Assembly: GCA_037127255.1 (NCBI GenBank)
Contig: JBANSL010000003.1
Location: forward strand, 1,800,501 to 1,864,500
DNA length: 64,000 nt
Source of the DNA: Persicaria tinctoria
Lineage: Eukaryota > Streptophyta > Magnoliopsida > Caryophyllales > Polygonaceae
Direction of reading: 5' to 3'
Below the pieces are notes generated by a model. The model was given only the letters and a program-made list of their open reading frames with translations. It ran no database searches and was not told where the DNA came from. The position numbers and the translations under genes are program-made. Every line of letters begins with the position of its first letter. Position 1 is the first letter of the stretch. Positions 36,349 through 46,804 of the stretch are shown piece by piece.

Positions 36349-36757
36349 GAAAAGAAAATAATAAGAGAAATGAGTTTCAAATCTAGCTATCAAATTTATA
36401 TTGAATGATGCAAATCTTTCAAGTTTCATCCATAGATCTATTAGTTATCTCCATTGGATCTCATTATTGTAATTTGGTTACTTTATCCTTTTTGTGACTA
36501 ATGAATTAAGGATTTTTTTAATGGTTATTTAACTTATTTTTCTTCAAATTGTGACATGTAAATAGTAATGAGATGAAATTAGGTGACAAATCAACCATAC
36601 CCGACCGGGCTCTTGCATATGCAGCATATCCATTGTTAAGGTATTTCCGGGAAAAAAAAAAAAAGATTGTTATTAAATGAAGTAAATTGAAATGGGCCAG
36701 AAAAATCAATTCGTTGAAAGGCCCAATGAGAAAAAGGCCCAATGAGAAGCGAACATT
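36174..36757. repeat. Local duplication, copy 1 (mostly unfilled)
   Basis: Sequence from the middle of retroposon E4 through unique DNA to AGGCCCAATGAGAA matches 40785-41899. Shared unique landmarks include GAGTTTCAAATCTAGCTATC and GTGACTAATGAATTAAGG. This copy has ~95 bp (36580-36675) absent from the other. Confidence 0.85.
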
Positions 36758-36775
36758 TTTACCCCTAGGTTTTAT

Positions 36776-37240
36776 ATTACCCCCTCTTCTTCTTCCCTTG
36801 GCCAGCGCCCCACCCCCTCTTCTCCTCTCGCTCGCTCGCTCACTCTGCTCCTCGTCTTTGCCCTCTCTGCCTCGCTCTATCTCGCTCAGTCTCGCTATCT
36901 CCCTCCCTCTGCTGCTCAATCTCGCACAATCCCTCTGTCACGCTCTTGCTCTCTCGCTCAATCTCTCTCTCGCTCTGCCGCTCAATCTCGGGTCTCTTGC
37001 TCTACTGCTCAGTCTCGCTCGATCTCGCTCTCTCGCGCTCAGATCTGGTCTCAGATCTCGCTCTCACTCAGCGTCGCTCTCAGATCTGGTCTTAGAAGTC
37101 AGATCTCGCTCTTGCTCTCTCAATCCCGCTATTGCTCTCTCTATCTTGCTCATCCTCCGTTGGCGTTTTCCATCGAGTCTCCCTCAGATCTGGTCCACCA
37201 TCTCGCTATCCTCGCTCTCGCTTCTGTGCCAGATATGATC
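36776..37240 (+). other. Long CT-rich tract (TCGCTC/TCTCGCT repeats)
   Basis: About 450 bp dominated by CTCGCTC, TCTCGCTC and CAGATCTGGTCTCAG steps. The open frames across it come from this composition (Leu/Ser-rich) and are not convincing proteins. It could be the pyrimidine-rich leader of a lost or unrecognised gene. Confidence 0.5.
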
Positions 37241-37846
37241 CAACAGCTTGCTTAAACGAGCTCGGCTCGGCTCGAATATAAGCGAGCTCAATTCCACAGA
37301 GTCGGTAGCTCACAGGAAATTCCAAACAGAGCAAAACCCTAACGCTTCCCCAAATCTCCCTCGCCAGCAGCCCAATTCGAGTTGAATCAGGTGAATCTTC
37401 TTCAATCTTTTGTTCGATTTCAAATTCCATCTTCCTCCCTCCCTTACTCTTCCTCTCTGTCGGAGGCGAAGGCGTCCCTCTCCGCTTCAATCTCTATCTC
37501 TTTCGTCACTCTCTTCGTCGCAGATCATTGAACGTCTTTCTTTCCCGATTGTCTTCATTACTTTGTCCTCTGCTGCTTCCTTTGCAATTCCTTATTTGTA
37601 TGCTTTTTTATTGATGCCTTTATAGAATGTGTGCGAATTCTAATGACTACCCCAACAAGCTTTGTTTCCCGATTCTCTTCATGTGACGCCATTTGGTAGG
37701 CACCTCCTATGTTCTAATTCACTGCTTCTTGGAGCTGTTCTTTCTTATACCGGCAACAGATAATGTCCCCTAGGTTAACATCAGAAAGCTCTCTCCCCTT
37801 ATATCCGACAGTGGTAGGATGACCGAACTTGGCAGATTCCTGAGAA

Positions 37847-37979
37847 TTGATTTACAATATCCGTCAACGAAGGCAGTATAGGTAGCGCTGTAAAAGTAGC
37901 AACATTAGGGTTGCTCCCCTAATATTGTCCCCTAATGTTGCTACCTTTACAGCCCTCGTAGACGGGTATTGTAAATCAA
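37847..37979. ncRNA. PPR-derived inverted repeat, candidate foldback RNA
   Basis: Left arm 37847-37910 and right arm 37930-37979 pair around a 19-nt loop. Pairing includes TTGATTTACAATA with its complement, CCGTC/GACGG, ACGA/TCGT, GCTGTAAA/TTTACAGC and a perfect 15-bp block GTAGCAACATTAGGG next to the loop. There are two mismatches, one G-U-type pair, and one ~14-nt extra stretch in the left arm. The right arm codes for part of a pentatricopeptide repeat, so the left arm is an inverted copy of the same gene fragment. Transcription is not shown. Confidence 0.6.
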
Positions 37980-38041
37980 GGATGCTTGAGAAAGCAAATG
38001 ATTTGCTTCTTGAAATGGAAGCAAGGGCAAAGTTAATTTTC
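37930..38041 (+). pseudogene. Pentatricopeptide repeat (PPR) gene fragment
   Basis: The frame reads VATFTALVDGYCKSRMLEKA then NDLLLEMEA before a TAG. VTFTALVDGYCK and EA-DLL-EM are the consensus halves of a plant P-type PPR motif (RNA-binding helical repeats of organelle proteins). Only about one motif is left, without start or other repeats, so this is a relic. Confidence 0.65.
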
Positions 38042-38657
38042 TAGTTGGTAGATTTGGTAAATTTGTACTCTTTACATTGTAGGTAACATTAGAGTGTAAT
38101 TGTCAAATGAGACCTTTTCTCCGAGGGCAAATTGAGAAGCGAACAACAATATATCACATTGGTTAGAATGTCGAGCTAGTTCTCACAAATCCTTTGAAAC
38201 ACGAAAAGGATAACGGTAGAGTATGTGTTCATGTTCAACAAAGTATTTGGCCCAGCAGCTACTCAAGGTTTGAAACACCCGACTCCTTAATCGTGAGCTA
38301 TAGTTTCTAACAGACAATGTCAATATGCTTCATGTTGAACTTAATACTCCTTTGAAATGGTTTCTTTGTTGTACATTCCAGATGAGATATTCAAGCACAC
38401 ATCCTTTGATTCGGTCTGATCTTGGTGGACCTTGATGCAAGTGAAAGAGCTGTCCTTTGTGAAGCAACATGAGACAATTGTTTGAACTAAAAACAAAGTG
38501 CAGTATGTCAGTATGTGACACAATTAAAAGGAAACTGGAAAAATATAGATGCATATATGGTTTATCTGTTATTACTTGTTTAGTTATTGTAGGTGTTCTT
38601 GGCACCATGGCTTGAGAAAGACACCATGGCTTTCACAAAGGTATGAAGTCTGGTTTT
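38042..38657. other. Intergenic, no gene recognised
   Basis: No coding motif. It lies between the PPR relic and the SPPL-like exon. Confidence 0.5.
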
Positions 38658-38792
38658 GTAATGGACATCAGCACTATATCAGTTGTCTTGTTTGTCGTTG
38701 TTGCTTCTGGCTTTCTGATTGTACTCTATTATTTAATGTCTGCCTGGATTGTGGTGCTCCTGGTGGTTCTGTTCTGCATTGGTGGTGTAGAG
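38658..38792 (+). pseudogene. Signal peptide peptidase-like (SPPL) exon relic
   Basis: The frame [20 protein letters not shown]...[23 protein letters not shown] matches the transmembrane block of plant SPPL aspartic proteases (usual pattern LDIS-KGAV-FV-VAS-FL and [11 protein letters not shown]). It ends GTAGAG followed by GTGGTA, a fitting splice donor at the place where the family has an intron. No catalytic YD or GxGD exon is found nearby on either side. I read it as a single-exon remnant; a split gene with unrecognised exons is less likely. Confidence 0.6.
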
Positions 38793-40065
38793 GTGGTATT
38801 TACTACTGGTTATATGTTTATGATCCCTAAAATTCCATGCAACTCGTTCCTAACATATACTAGGCATTTTTCATACTGGTGGCTGGTTAGGGATTTTAGC
38901 ATCATGTATTACCTTCTTTTTTTAATTTCAAAATAAAGTTTGATGCTTAAATGATTTCTATTAAGCATTATTCATGGTTAGACATTCTTCAACACCTTAT
39001 ATGAGAAAAGCCACTGAATAGCTAATGCAGAGGAAATTGAATACCACTCTCAGACATTCTCCAACACCATAGAGATTTATTGTAATTATGTTTTCTGACT
39101 GATAGGCTTCATCCTTGAGAAGCTGTGAAATTGGAGAACTTTAGGGATTTTGTTCTTAAAATATAGAATGCTGTGATTCTATATTTCTATGAACTATGAT
39201 AGTAAGTAAAAGTGAGAATGATAGCCATTTGCGTTCTAAATTGTTATATTGATTTTTTCAATCTCATTTTACCATATGGTTAATGTCTCGATAATGCTGA
39301 TTGTTTGTTGCAACTCCTTATTTTATTACTTTTCTCATTCCTTTGATAGCATTTTGAGGATACGAGATGATTTACTTGCAATTAATTTTTTTTTTTTTTT
39401 AAAACAAAATCCAGGTTTGAACTCTTCCAAAAAGAATCATCAGAGCCTAGGCATTAAGCGGGAAATCTAGATCTAACTGCATATTAGAGAGATGGTCTTT
39501 TCTTCTTGACAAAGAGCTTGTTCGGTGCTTTAGATGGTCAACTGCAAGAAGCTGAAGCCTTGAACATTGTTATTATTAAACTGTTTGAGTTGCAAATTGT
39601 CTGTTGCAAATACTCGTTCATCAATTAGTGATCAATCATCTTACTTTCAATTACCTGTTCCTGGAGGATCCTCAAGTAAGTTTGAGGATTCACCAGAGCT
39701 TGTAAGTTGCCAGCAACTTCTAGTTCCAGATTATGTTTGAATGGGTTTGTTTGAACCAGTTCAAGGAAGTCATTATCGTTTTTAACTAGGTTTGGATGGG
39801 TTTATTGTCTGAACGAGCTATAAAGATTGGAATACAAAGTCAAATAAGAACCAACTCAACTCAAAATTGACTCTGTAAGATCAATCAAGCAGCACTAGAT
39901 CGAACCCAACGAATCAATGTTGTGGTTTATTGATGGTTAATGTACGTTAGTTTTCAAATTTTACGCTTACGCCTGCTATTTTTATGATTTTTTTTTAATG
40001 TAATATTGTCTTCAAAATTTAAACAGTTGAAAATGATCTAGTTCCCATTTTGATGAATGCAACAT
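38793..40065. other. Intergenic, no gene recognised
   Basis: AT-rich, with no further SPPL exons and no clear repeat termini. Confidence 0.5.
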
Positions 40066-40484
40066 AAAGAGGTGGCAATCGGTTGGGTTCGGTTAGTCGG
40101 GTTTCGGGTCATTCATGTTTCGGGTAATATCTAATAATTTGGTCATTGGGTTGGTTATTCGGATTTTTGATTGTCTTGGGTTTCGGTTATTTCGGGTTCC
40201 GGTTCTCTCGGGTTTGGATTGTCTCAAGTTTTCGATATTTCGATATTCATTTTTAAAAAATTACTAGAATTTATCTTAAAGTTTGGATTATTTCAGGTTT
40301 TGGTTATAATGGCTCGGGTCTTAATGGGTTTCGATTGAATCGGATTCGATTCATTCGGATTTGGGTGAGTTTCGGTTATTGGTTATTCGGGTTTTGGGTC
40401 TAAAATGGGTCGGTGTTCAGAACAATCGGTTCCGGGTCGATCGGGTCGGATTTTCGAGTTCGGGTCGGGTTTTGCCAGCTCTTT
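40066..40484. mobile_element. MITE-like element with AAAGAGGTGGCAA ends
   Basis: The left end AAAGAGGTGGCAATCGG is matched inverted by TTTTGCCAGCTCTTT at the right. The interior is made of GGTTCGG, TCGGGTTTCGGG and GGGTCGGG steps. Ends of the GGTGGCAA type recur in plant DNA transposons; the TSD is unclear. Confidence 0.6.
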
Positions 40485-40930
40485 AATCCAATTTTATATT
40501 TGGCCTGATGGTTTCTGTTTGAAGTTCAATTTGAGAATTTTTCTTTGGACAGCTGCCGCAAATTTGCCAGTTTTTGTTGCATAACATTTTCAATTAGGCT
40601 AATTTTTTTTTATTATTATTATGATTTTGACCTTGAATATTTTTCCTCTCAGTCAGACATCATAGAGTGGCTTCATTATATATTATATGGTTCCGGATTT
40701 GAATCTGCCATTTGAGGCTTCGGAGGCAGATATAAGAGCCTGCTTGCTTTATGGCACTGTCTGTCTTCTGTTTGCTTCGGAGGTTTAGTTTCATCGTTTG
40801 TTGGGTGCGTTATGCCTATTTATTGCACCATTTTCTTTTTCTTGTTATATTTCGACGGTCTCCCTCCGTCTGCCAAAATTGTCGGTTTATCAACGTTCAA
40901 CCCTGTCTGATCTCGAATTCTTACTCTATA

Positions 40931-41167
40931 CTCCCTCCGTTAATTAAAACTTGACGTTTTACTATTCACGCACGCTTTTTGAGGTGTTAAAAACTATATG
41001 AAATATTAACTTTTTAAATATTTTTTTAAAATAATATCATACTTATTACTATTAAGTATGAATTTATAAAAATAAATTTTTAAAAAAGTTAATATTTTAT
41101 ATAGTTTTTATCATTCTAAAAAAGCGTGCATGAATAGTAAACGACAAGTTTTAATTAACAGAGGGAG
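40931..41167. mobile_element. Stowaway-type MITE (copy 2 of the 6592 family)
   Basis: Ends CTCCCTCCGTTAATTAAAAC and its complement with AGAGGGAG, flanked by TA (40929-40930, 41168-41169). Shares TACTATTCACGCACGCTTTTT and GCGTGCATGAATAGTAAA with the copy at 6592. The duplicated locus near 36320-36335 lacks it. Confidence 0.92.
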
Positions 41168-41208
41168 TATAGAAAAAGAGATAGAAAATCTGAAAAGAAA
41201 CTAATAAG

Positions 41209-41598
41209 CAATGTTATTAAAATCGAGATTCTAAATCAGATTTGTAAAAAGGTGTAAGGATCGGATCGTAAAATCGAATCGCAAAATTGTAAAATCCCAC
41301 CGCATGGATGAATTTTTTTAAAATGAAGTTAATATGTTTAATATTAGATAAATGTTATGTTAAATCATAAAAAATACACATAACGATGGTAAAATTTTAA
41401 TAGTAAACTAAATATAATATAGATTAACTAAATATATTATAAATTTCTTAGATTTAAAGTGTAAATATTAGAAATTTTTTATATTAGATATTTTATATGG
41501 TCGTTAGAATCGCAAAAACAGGATCCGGATCGTTTTACCATTTTTGGATCGTAAGATCGTTGGAATCGTAGGATCGAATCGAGATTTTAACAACATTG
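41209..41598. mobile_element. hAT-type MITE with CAATGTTRTTAAAATC ends
   Basis: Inverted ends CAATGTTATTAAAATCGAGA and, from the right, CAATGTTGTTAAAATCTCGA. The 8-bp TSD is CTAATAAG (41201-41208) against CTAATAAA (41599-41606). The interior repeats GGATCGTAAAATCG-like steps. The duplicated locus near 36358-36366 has the single, empty site. Confidence 0.88.
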
Positions 41599-41899
41599 CT
41601 AATAAAGAGAAATGAGTTTCAAATCTAGCTATCAAATTTATATGGAATGATGCAAATCTTTCAAGTTTTATCCATAGATATATTAGTTAGCTGACTTAGC
41701 TCCATCGGATCTCATTATCGTAATTTGGCTACTTTATCCTTTTTGTGACTAATGAATTAAGGATTTTTTTAATGGTTATTTTTCTTCAAATTCTGACATG
41801 TAAAATAGTAATGAGATGAAATTAGGTGAAGTAAAGGGGAATGGGCCAGAAAAACCAAATCGTTTGAAGGCCCAATGAGAAAGAGGCCCATTGGATGCA

Positions 41900-42868
41900 A
41901 ACTCTTAACGGTTATGAATTAGTGTATGATGAAGCAATGAAGAATGTGTGTCCCCTAAGGAGGCAAATATTAATTCACAATAATACAAAAGAATAACAAT
42001 ATGAAGTGAGTGTCTCTTTCTAAGGCTTCCAATTATTTTGGACCAATAATTATGCTTCAGAATTACCCTAAAAAATTATCAAACACTATAACTTTATTAA
42101 TTTTAATTGATTGCAGGTTCGAATTTGTATATGATTGTTAAAGATATGGTTGTGTGACACCATATGTCTCTTTTAATTATATATATGTAAAAAGTTTGCA
42201 AATTTATGTCATGGGACATAAATTAAGAAGTTGAACTAAGTAAATATATTATTTCATATTAATAACATTTGTAGTATAGTTTATAGGTTAATTATGTTTT
42301 TCCTATAGGTAGGCACTTAAACTATTTACAATATGGGGAGGTACTATTGGTCACTACATGTCATCTTTACCAGCTAATCTAGCAAGACTGAACAATCTTT
42401 ACCAGCTAAGCTAGCAAGACTGAACAATATTGGGTTTCTAAGCTATACACTAATTGTATTGGTTAAGACTTAAAAGAGTCTAAATTTAGTACTAATATAA
42501 ATCCTACAAGATTTTACCCCATCATTATTGGCTGATTTATTTTTGTTAAATAAATAAAAATATTTAAATATATAAATACTACTTTTAACGTATTTCGCAT
42601 ATTAGAATGACCATAACCTATAATAAGTTTGACTGTTCATTTGTAATCTAAATTCAAATTTGTTGAGGTCTTCCATGTTTTTTTTTAACCTCCTAAACCC
42701 CCACCTACATCCCCGCCAAACACAACCTAAAATCGAACTAGTAGGGATGTGTTTAAAGGGAATTAAAATGAGAGTAAAAAAAAATTAAATGATTGTGTTG
42801 GATTAAAAAGGCAATGGAGGACTTCACAAAAAGTGGTGGTGAATTAAAATTGTGATTGTGGTGAAGTC
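41900..42868. other. Intergenic with a 32-bp tandem repeat
   Basis: No gene. ATCTTTACCAGCTAATCTAG and following bases repeat at 42363-42394 and 42395-42426 with one difference. Confidence 0.7.
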
Positions 42869-43129
42869 AATATTCTCATTTGTCTGTGTGCGTCCTCCTT
42901 TGATCGATGTTTTCTCTCTTTGGCTTTTGTTTTTCAATATAGAATGGTTTGTACGGTTTGTTTGTAATTTTGTTTCTGTCATTTATTTCTGTCATTTGCT
43001 TCAGTCATTTGCTTTCAGTTGTACATGATAATTTGTCTATCCACCGGCTTGTCTTGTCTCTCGGTTTCCCTAGACTTGTCTAGAAAACCGAATTCTTATC
43101 TTGCTTCAAAAAAAAAAATATTCTCATTT
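42869..43129 (+). mobile_element. Short retroposon (copy E6, related fold, different sequence)
   Basis: The body 42882-43116 ends in poly(A) and is flanked by the 13-bp TSD AATATTCTCATTT (42869-42881, 43117-43129). The 3' hairpin TCGGTTTCCCTAGA / TCTAGAAAACCGA (43061-43091, short loop) replaces the TCGAG-type hairpin of the other copies but keeps position, bulge and the following AATTCTTA. Confidence 0.85.
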
Positions 43130-43325
43130 CTCACACCTGTAAATTTGGTAGAGGGAGTTGTTCAATTAATAATATAAAACACTTTTGAAAAGAAACACAA
43201 AACCAAACTCTTTATCGATCTTACAACAGACTGTATATAAACTTGACACTTTACCTATAACGTCTTTGAATCTACAATTAAATAGATGTTTAGCCCATTC
43301 AGATGCAAGGATTTATCTAACTTAT

Positions 43326-43326
43326 A

Positions 43327-43371
<45 letters not shown>
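43326..43371. repeat. ATT microsatellite
   Basis: About 15 ATT units. Confidence 0.95.
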
Positions 43372-44352
43372 GATCTGAAAGGATGATTATCCCACCTCAA
43401 AAATATTAAAACTTACACTTGTATACAAGTGATTGAACTACTTCTCTTATTATTAATCGATTTTAAATTAAAATCTCACCAATTTTATGTGATCAATCTA
43501 TAAGATTTATAAACTTTGAACTCGTAATTAGACCGACAAAAATTAGGACAAGAAGATAAACCGAAATGCAACTTTTTACCTATGTACGAATTGAAGTTCT
43601 ATTATATATATATACACTTGCTTATTTTGATCGAATCGGATTTGAGTTGTCAAACATTATGAATAAGAGTGGATTAGTAGCAGTAATTAATTTGTCTGGT
43701 TCGAGTAATTTAGGGGGCCAGGTAATTAATTACTTTGGTCAGCATGCAGTCAAAGCTTTTTAACGACAAAGGTCATTAATTAATTAACAAGATATGGTAG
43801 CTTTCCCTTCATGTTGTACAAAAAAATGCTTTCTCCTTTCACTTATAAGTTATAAATTAATGTTGGTTGTTTTGTTGGTAATGAGTCATTACCAACATAA
43901 AAACAACCAACGACTAATGATGATGTTTAACTTTGGTATATCACTAATTCCAAAAACGTCTCCCAAGTTAATTACATCCGAAATTAATTCACAAAACGGT
44001 GGCCGGTGGAGAATTAGCTGTCCACAATTGATACCGATTAATGGTGTTATTCGAGCCGAACGAATCAAGTTTGACATGTTCAAGCTTCGTTCATTTATTA
44101 ATCGAGCTCGAGTCGAGCCGAATCCAATTTTTAAAAGAGTTTTTTTTTTATTAACGCCACTCTCTCTGGACTATGGAGTCTCCTTCTGTCATTGAGGAAC
44201 TCTAATCTAGTAATTACTTCTTTCATTCTAATTCATTATAATAAGTAGGATATACAAGGTGATTTGAGATTTGAAAAGTTTGTTAAGAATGAAGGATTGC
44301 CAGATGATTCATAAAAAGTAAAGTCAAATAGTCTATGTTGCAAAAGGAGATT
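43372..44352. other. Intergenic, no gene recognised
   Basis: It includes a GAGCTCG-type repeat piece at about 44055-44135 and otherwise AT-rich sequence. Confidence 0.5.
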
Positions 44353-44767
44353 AACTAGCTTATTATGCGATGGTATGCCTACGATCTTCGCAGAAGCCCT
44401 TGGTCTTCGTAACGGTCTTCTACGCGCAAAATTATTAGGGATTCATAACATTCTTATAGAAGGAGATAACTTATCAGTTATCAATGCCCTTTTGGGAGAT
44501 TGGAAATGCCCTTGGAATATTGAAATTCTGATGTCTGACATTAAAAATTTATTGGTCTTTTTTAATTCAGTTTCCACTCGTCATATTTTCAGGGAAGCGA
44601 ATACAGTTGCAGATAGGATCGCGCATGCCGATGAGGATTTCATGTATGACGCAGAGCTCAAGGTTCTTGTCCGGAAAGACGCGCTAGGTTGGGGTTAGAT
44701 CGTTCAGGATCTGCTTCTCCTAATTTATTTACTTGTATTCAAAAAAAAAAAAAACTAGCTTATTATG
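44353..44767 (+). mobile_element. 5'-truncated L1-type LINE (second copy) with 15-bp TSD
   Basis: The body 44368-44752 lies between perfect duplications AACTAGCTTATTATG (44353-44367, 44753-44767) and ends TTGTATTC plus poly(A), like the copy at 5137. It encodes only the last part of the RNase H domain: FAEALGLRNGLL, IEGDNLSVIN and FREANTVADRIAH, in one open frame to the stop at 44696-44698. The two LINEs are clearly related but differ at many codons, so they come from different source elements. Confidence 0.92.
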
Positions 44768-45109
44768 TATTTCAAGGGAAGCATTTGGTCTTTGATTGAA
44801 ACTTTCTTCTGCTGAGGGATCAACTTCAAATTCAAGTTTGAACGCTTATGATATTATGAAATTTAATATATTGTGGTTTACACACGTGATTGTGATTTTC
44901 ATTTCTTTAGTGTTATGCATTTGGAATTTTGGACAATAGCTTGTAATTGACACTAACACTAAAACAGAAGACTCATGTCTTGCATCCAAAATAAGGTCAT
45001 TACTCATATTTACAACTATATATTATTTTGTGATTGACGAGTTGTCATTTATTAATCGTAATAATTGTAATTACCTGCTTATAATTTATATTTTGGTTTC
45101 AAAAATCAA

Positions 45110-45577
45110 TAGTGGTTTATCTTCAAATCATGTTGTGTACTTCTTGACATACCAATTAATCTAATGATTACTAGTTTGTATATAGGTCTATCTAGCACAA
45201 ATTAGATTAATGTCTATAGACAAGTTATGGATTGATTGGGACACTAGATATGTTCGAGGGCATATTTCCAAAAGTTAGATGAATTTATAGCATTTGCATA
45301 TGCCAACAAGGATATTTTTGGTTCTTCTATAAATTAATTGCCCATGCAGAAAATGTAAAAATTGGCCGCAATAGTGGTTTACCTTCAAAGCATGTTGTGT
45401 ACTTCTTGACATACCAATTAATCTAATGATGACTAGTTTGCATATAGGTCGATCTATCTAGCATACATTACATTAATGTCTATAGACAAGTCATGGATTG
45501 ACTGGGGCACTAGATGTTCGAGGGCATATTTCCAAAAGTTAGATGAATTTATGGCATTTGAATTTGCACATGTATTC
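45110..45577. repeat. ~200-bp direct duplication
   Basis: Two copies (about 45110-45307 and 45373-45577) share CATGTTGTGTACTTCTTGAC, GTCTATAGACAAGT and GGGCATATTTCCAAAAGTTA with about 10% differences. It runs straight into pseudogene copy A. Confidence 0.85.
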
Positions 45578-46200
45578 AAACGGTCAAATGACGAGGATGA
45601 TAAGGATAAAGAGTGTATTAGTAACTTTTAGGGAGTGAGAGATATTATTATAAAGGAGGGAAATGGTGCTTGTTCTCCGGGCTTGTTAAAGTTAAGACCT
45701 TGGAACTACATCAATGATTTCTTAACATCCCGTGCTTCTTCACAGACATATATGGAAGTATTGTCAGTTTTGATCCCATTTTACAGCAATACTATGAGGA
45801 AATGTGGATCCTATTATGATGAAATCAAAGTTAAATGTTATATTAGTTCCATAGACTGACATACAAAAGTGGAAAGTTGGGATAAACAAGTGAAAAATAT
45901 CGATGAGCGTGAGTTGAAGGCTGTCTTTGACTATGTAGATCTTGTCACAAAGAGCAAGACTAAATACAATTAGATAGTCGATGATTTTCTACATTTTCTT
46001 TGAAATTGCATTGAACATTTGATTGAACGCCGATTTAAACTCAGTTGTAAAGGCACATCTAAGCTCTTGTCGGAATCTAAGCTCTCGGTGTTCATAAATG
46101 ATATCCAACAAAGGTTTCTTGACAGCGTCTTCTATTAAGGTACAAAGTAACTGACAATATGATTGAACAACTCCTTGATGTGCATTTAGGGCTTAGGATT
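45570..46200 (+). pseudogene. Copy A of an unknown gene family, truncated and broken
   Basis: Corresponds to the C-terminal two thirds of the protein read at 56078-57158, from FKRSNDEDDKDKE onward (VRDIIIKEGNGA, KMEVLSVLIPFY-like, TKSKTKYN-like, ending near DNMIEQLLDVH). It has a stop directly after ISNF, shared with copy C, further stops, and small deletions. Downstream sequence to 46670 is also shared with the 57.8-60.4 kb block. Function of the family unknown. Confidence 0.75.
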
Positions 46201-46229
46201 TCAATATATATGAATTTAATTAGAAATCC

Positions 46230-46670
46230 AATATCTTGAAAGTTAACTTTGTAACGCTCCTTCCCACATTGGATATAATTAAAGATTCATCTTTAATTAC
46301 CTTTCACTCGATTTATTTATACCTAAAATGAAAAATGTCAGATTGACTTTTATGGTTAAATTAATTTGTTGGTACATCTATATGATCGAGTTAGCCAAAC
46401 ACACCCTCGTGATTTTACATGGAAAAAAAGAAAAGAAACTATCTAGCTAGGTTTAAAATTTGGCTTTGGCTAGGTTTGAGTAGGTCATCAAACAAAAATA
46501 GGGTCTCATACTTCATCTTACAACTAAGCAAAATCCACATGAAAAACCAAATAGAAAAACACCAAAAAGAGAAAGTGAATATTAATGAAGCAAAGTGTGA
46601 TTCCTTTTGTACCCAAATGCAGACGTACGATGTTGAAAAAGCCATGGGTACATAGGGTCCCCAACCTTTC
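46230..46670. repeat. Duplicated block flanking copy A (matches 59990-60366)
   Basis: Shared text includes CACTCGATTTATTTATACCT, CTAGCTAGGTTT, TAGGTTTGAGTAGGTCATCA and GGGTACATAGGGTCCCCAAC. The match stops exactly where the LTR at 46671 begins. Confidence 0.88.
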
Positions 46671-46804
46671 TGTTAGGACTCTAATGGTGGTTGCCTAACA
46701 AACTCACATGAAAGAGAGAGTATGAGTAAGAACTGAATATGATTTGTATTGAATGAATCATCCTTTCATCACATACAAGAGTATTTATACCCAATGTCCT
46801 AACA
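46671..46804 (-). repeat. Short LTR (134 bp) of a minus-strand LTR element
   Basis: It starts TGTTAGGAC and ends GTCCTAACA, an inverted TG...CA pair. On the minus strand it holds GTATAAATAC, a TATA-like box. On the internal side (46805 onward) the minus strand reads AAGGGAGGGAGTAA, a good polypurine tract, so this is a 3' LTR. The paralogous site at 60366 is empty. Confidence 0.75.

Larger units (their letters stand above)
40785..41899. repeat. Local duplication, copy 2, carrying two MITE insertions
   Basis: Homologous to 36174-36757 but enlarged by MITEs at 40931-41167 and 41209-41598, both absent from copy 1. It starts inside a retroposon tail (copy E5, degraded hairpin at 40890-40916) and ends at AGGCCCATTGG. 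Confidence 0.85.

Noticed and set aside
36687..37238. 183-codon Leu/Ser-rich open frame
   Set aside because: It follows the CT-rich composition, has no motif, and both strands stay open for the same reason.
38643..38936. 97-residue membrane protein as an intact small gene
   Set aside because: Only residues from 38658 to 38792 match the SPPL family, and the rest reads through a likely splice donor into intron-like sequence.
43794..44195. 133-codon frame before the second LINE
   Set aside because: It runs through a dispersed GAGCTCG-type repeat and has no protein similarity I can name.
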